Positions 62,783 through 64,000 of a DNA stretch of 64,000 nt are shown here, in pieces. The stretch is from Niallia circulans NBRC 13626. GTDB lineage: Bacteria > Bacillota > Bacilli > Bacillales > Cytobacillaceae. Each line of letters begins with the position of its first letter. Position 1 is the stretch's first letter. The notes below the pieces were generated by a model, which was not told the origin of the DNA, did not search any database, and saw only the letters and a list, made by a program, of their open reading frames with translations. A program made the position numbers and the translations under genes. The DNA lies in contig NZ_BCVE01000025.1 of the NCBI RefSeq assembly GCF_001591585.1, forward strand, positions 1 to 64,000, given 5' to 3'.

Positions 62783-64000
62783 TTAGTGATGAAACCCATT
62801 GTTAGACTTCGAATCATGTGGCATGGGTCCGTCTAGAGAATCCAAAAAAGCAACGGTCTGTTTGAGATTCATCAAAAACAGATGCGCGAGATCCATAGAA
62901 AATCCATTTCGAACCACAATGCGCATTATCGTCACTTCTTCCATATCTGGAGGTAAAGGATAGGCGGGTACTTGCCAGCCGAATACACGTAATTGTCGAG
63001 ATAAATCATAAAGATTCCAATTTAATGTGTAACCATCCTTAAGCCGCCAAGCGAAAACCGGAATATCCGAACCATCGGACAAAAGTTCGAACGGTCCCAT
63101 CTTTTGAATCGCCTCGCTAAGAAAAAGAGCGACTTTCTGAGAAGCTCTTTGAACATCATAGTAGCCACTTTTCCCCAAACGCAGGTAATTGTAATATTGA
63201 AGGAGCACCTGTGCGCCAGGACGAGAGAAATTCAAAGCGAAAGTCGGCATGTTCCCGCCTAAATAGGAAACACGGAAGATGAGATCCTCAGGGAGATCTG
63301 CAGCTTCCCGCCAAATTATCCAGCCCAGCCCGGGGTATACTAACCCATATTTATGTCCAGATACGTTGATGGATTTCACTCTCGGTAATTGAAAATCCCA
63401 GACTAAATCTGGTTGAAGAAATGGTGCTATAAATCCCCCAGAAGCCGCATCTACATGAATCGGAATGTCAATACCTGTCCTCTTCTGCAAATCGTCCAAC
63501 GCTTTTGCAATAGCAGCAACCGGTTCATAAAGCCCTCTGTAAGTCTCACCGAGAATTGGTACCACACCAATTGTATTTTCATCCACTGCAGCGAGAACCC
63601 CTTGAGGATCCAATAGAGGATGATCAGGGCTAACCTTCACATAGCGTGGTTCAACCTCCCAATAGTTCGCGAATTTTTCCCAAACGACTTGAACAGCAGA
63701 ACTAAACACAATATTGGGGCGATCTACCGACTTTCCTGTGCTTTTGCGTGTGTTCTGCCAGCGTCTCTTTAACGCAAGCCCCGCGAGCATACATGCTTCC
63801 GACGAACCAGTTGTAGAAACACCCATAGTCGTGAGAGGGTTGGGCGAATGCCAGAGGTTGGCTAAAATGCGGACACATCGCTCTTCAATTTCAGCTGTCT
63901 GTGGATATTCATCCTTGTCAATCATGTTCTTATCGAATGATTTAGTATATAAATGCTCTGCGGCTGGTTCCATCCATGTGCTAACAAATGTAGCAAGATT
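62783..64000 (-). CDS. gadB: Glutamate decarboxylase, 5'-truncated by window end
   Basis: About 405 residues of some 465 are in the window; the frame continues to the edge, where NLATFVSTW precedes MEPAAEHLY. It converts glutamate to GABA with PLP, consuming a proton, so it supports acid tolerance. PLP Lys is in KSINVSGHKYG, and the binding DAASGGF and TTGSSEA motifs are clear. The gene looks richer in GC than those around it, perhaps acquired. No gadC-type antiporter is visible. Confidence 0.95.
   Translation of the reverse strand, partial: NLATFVSTWMEPAAEHLYTKSFDKNMIDKDEYPQTAEIEERCVRILANLWHSPNPLTTMGVSTTGSSEACMLAGLALKRRWQNTRKSTGKSVDRPNIVFSSAVQVVWEKFANYWEVEPRYVKVSPDHPLLDPQGVLAAVDENTIGVVPILGETYRGLYEPVAAIAKALDDLQKRTGIDIPIHVDAASGGFIAPFLQPDLVWDFQLPRVKSINVSGHKYGLVYPGLGWIIWREAADLPEDLIFRVSYLGGNMPTFALNFSRPGAQVLLQYYNYLRLGKSGYYDVQRASQKVALFLSEAIQKMGPFELLSDGSDIPVFAWRLKDGYTLNWNLYDLSRQLRVFGWQVPAYPLPPDMEEVTIMRIVVRNGFSMDLAHLFLMNLKQTVAFLDSLDGPMPHDSKSNNGFHH

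Overview
The window is AT-rich DNA from a low-GC Gram-positive spore-former, most likely a Bacillaceae member (Bacillus or Niallia type). The evidence is the strong AGGAGG-type ribosome sites, many GTG/TTG starts, T-box, SAM, cobalamin and c-di-GMP riboswitches of Bacillota type, LexA boxes of the form GAAC-N4-GTTC, a SigB-type promoter, YolD/UvrX proteins and several small CBO0543-type membrane proteins. The genus cannot be fixed from the sequence alone. No rRNA, tRNA, CRISPR array, prophage or intact transposon was seen. Most of the region is accessory chromosome: single genes or gene pairs, many of them stress, resistance or N-acetyltransferase functions, with several decayed genes.

Region by region. 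0-10 kb: AraC regulator and divergent EamA exporter, a Nudix hydrolase, a quinone-reductase/HxlR pair, the first CBO0543-type protein, a GNAT enzyme, an AraC-GyrI regulator, a decayed M29 aminopeptidase, an ankyrin protein, and five copies of a dispersed intergenic repeat. 10-22 kb: secreted-type nuclease lipoprotein, MFS transporter, kinases and acetyltransferases, a divergent class II lysyl-tRNA synthetase under T-box control, DUF3892, VOC, Nudix, SMI1, VanZ, MerR and YebC-like proteins, and a 41-nt tandem array built on TTTGGCTGAT. 22-25.5 kb: metE (cobalamin-independent methionine synthase) preceded by a SAM riboswitch and then a cobalamin riboswitch, each with its own terminator. 25.5-34 kb: an SOS box, a decayed yolD, a Y-family polymerase (UvrX type) and an AAA ATPase; a second 42-nt TTGGCTGAT array; a c-di-GMP-I riboswitch ahead of a 62-residue Cys-rich protein; and an intact yolD under two LexA boxes. 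34-43 kb: manganese catalase and a cupin, four more CBO0543-type or small membrane proteins, AlkD-type repair protein, acetyltransferase, AraC-GyrI, LprI-type lipoprotein and acetoin reductase. 43-53 kb: SigB-type csbD, fragments of an ABC exporter and a FecCD permease around an intact APH-type kinase, secreted lipase, DUF3231, a FAD-Rieske oxidoreductase, then a decayed stretch with an IS3 transposase remnant and a truncated DUF1349 copy. 53-64 kb: CGNR regulator and divergent DinB gene sharing a palindromic operator; a beta-lactam-sensing cluster blaR1-blaI with two class B penicillin-binding proteins; DUF1349, SDR and the 3' part of glutamate decarboxylase, which runs off the window.

The clearest systems are regulatory. 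First, four BlaI-type palindromes place blaI and two low-affinity-type PBPs under one beta-lactam-responsive repressor without any beta-lactamase gene, a mec-like design. Second, metE should be expressed only when both SAM and B12 are scarce. Third, DNA-damage-responsive genes are split between two loci, with the yolD partner lost at the polymerase locus and kept 6 kb away. Fourth, a c-di-GMP riboswitch controls a tiny protein of unknown function. The 41/42-nt TTGGCTGAT arrays at two separate intergenic sites are the least explained structure.
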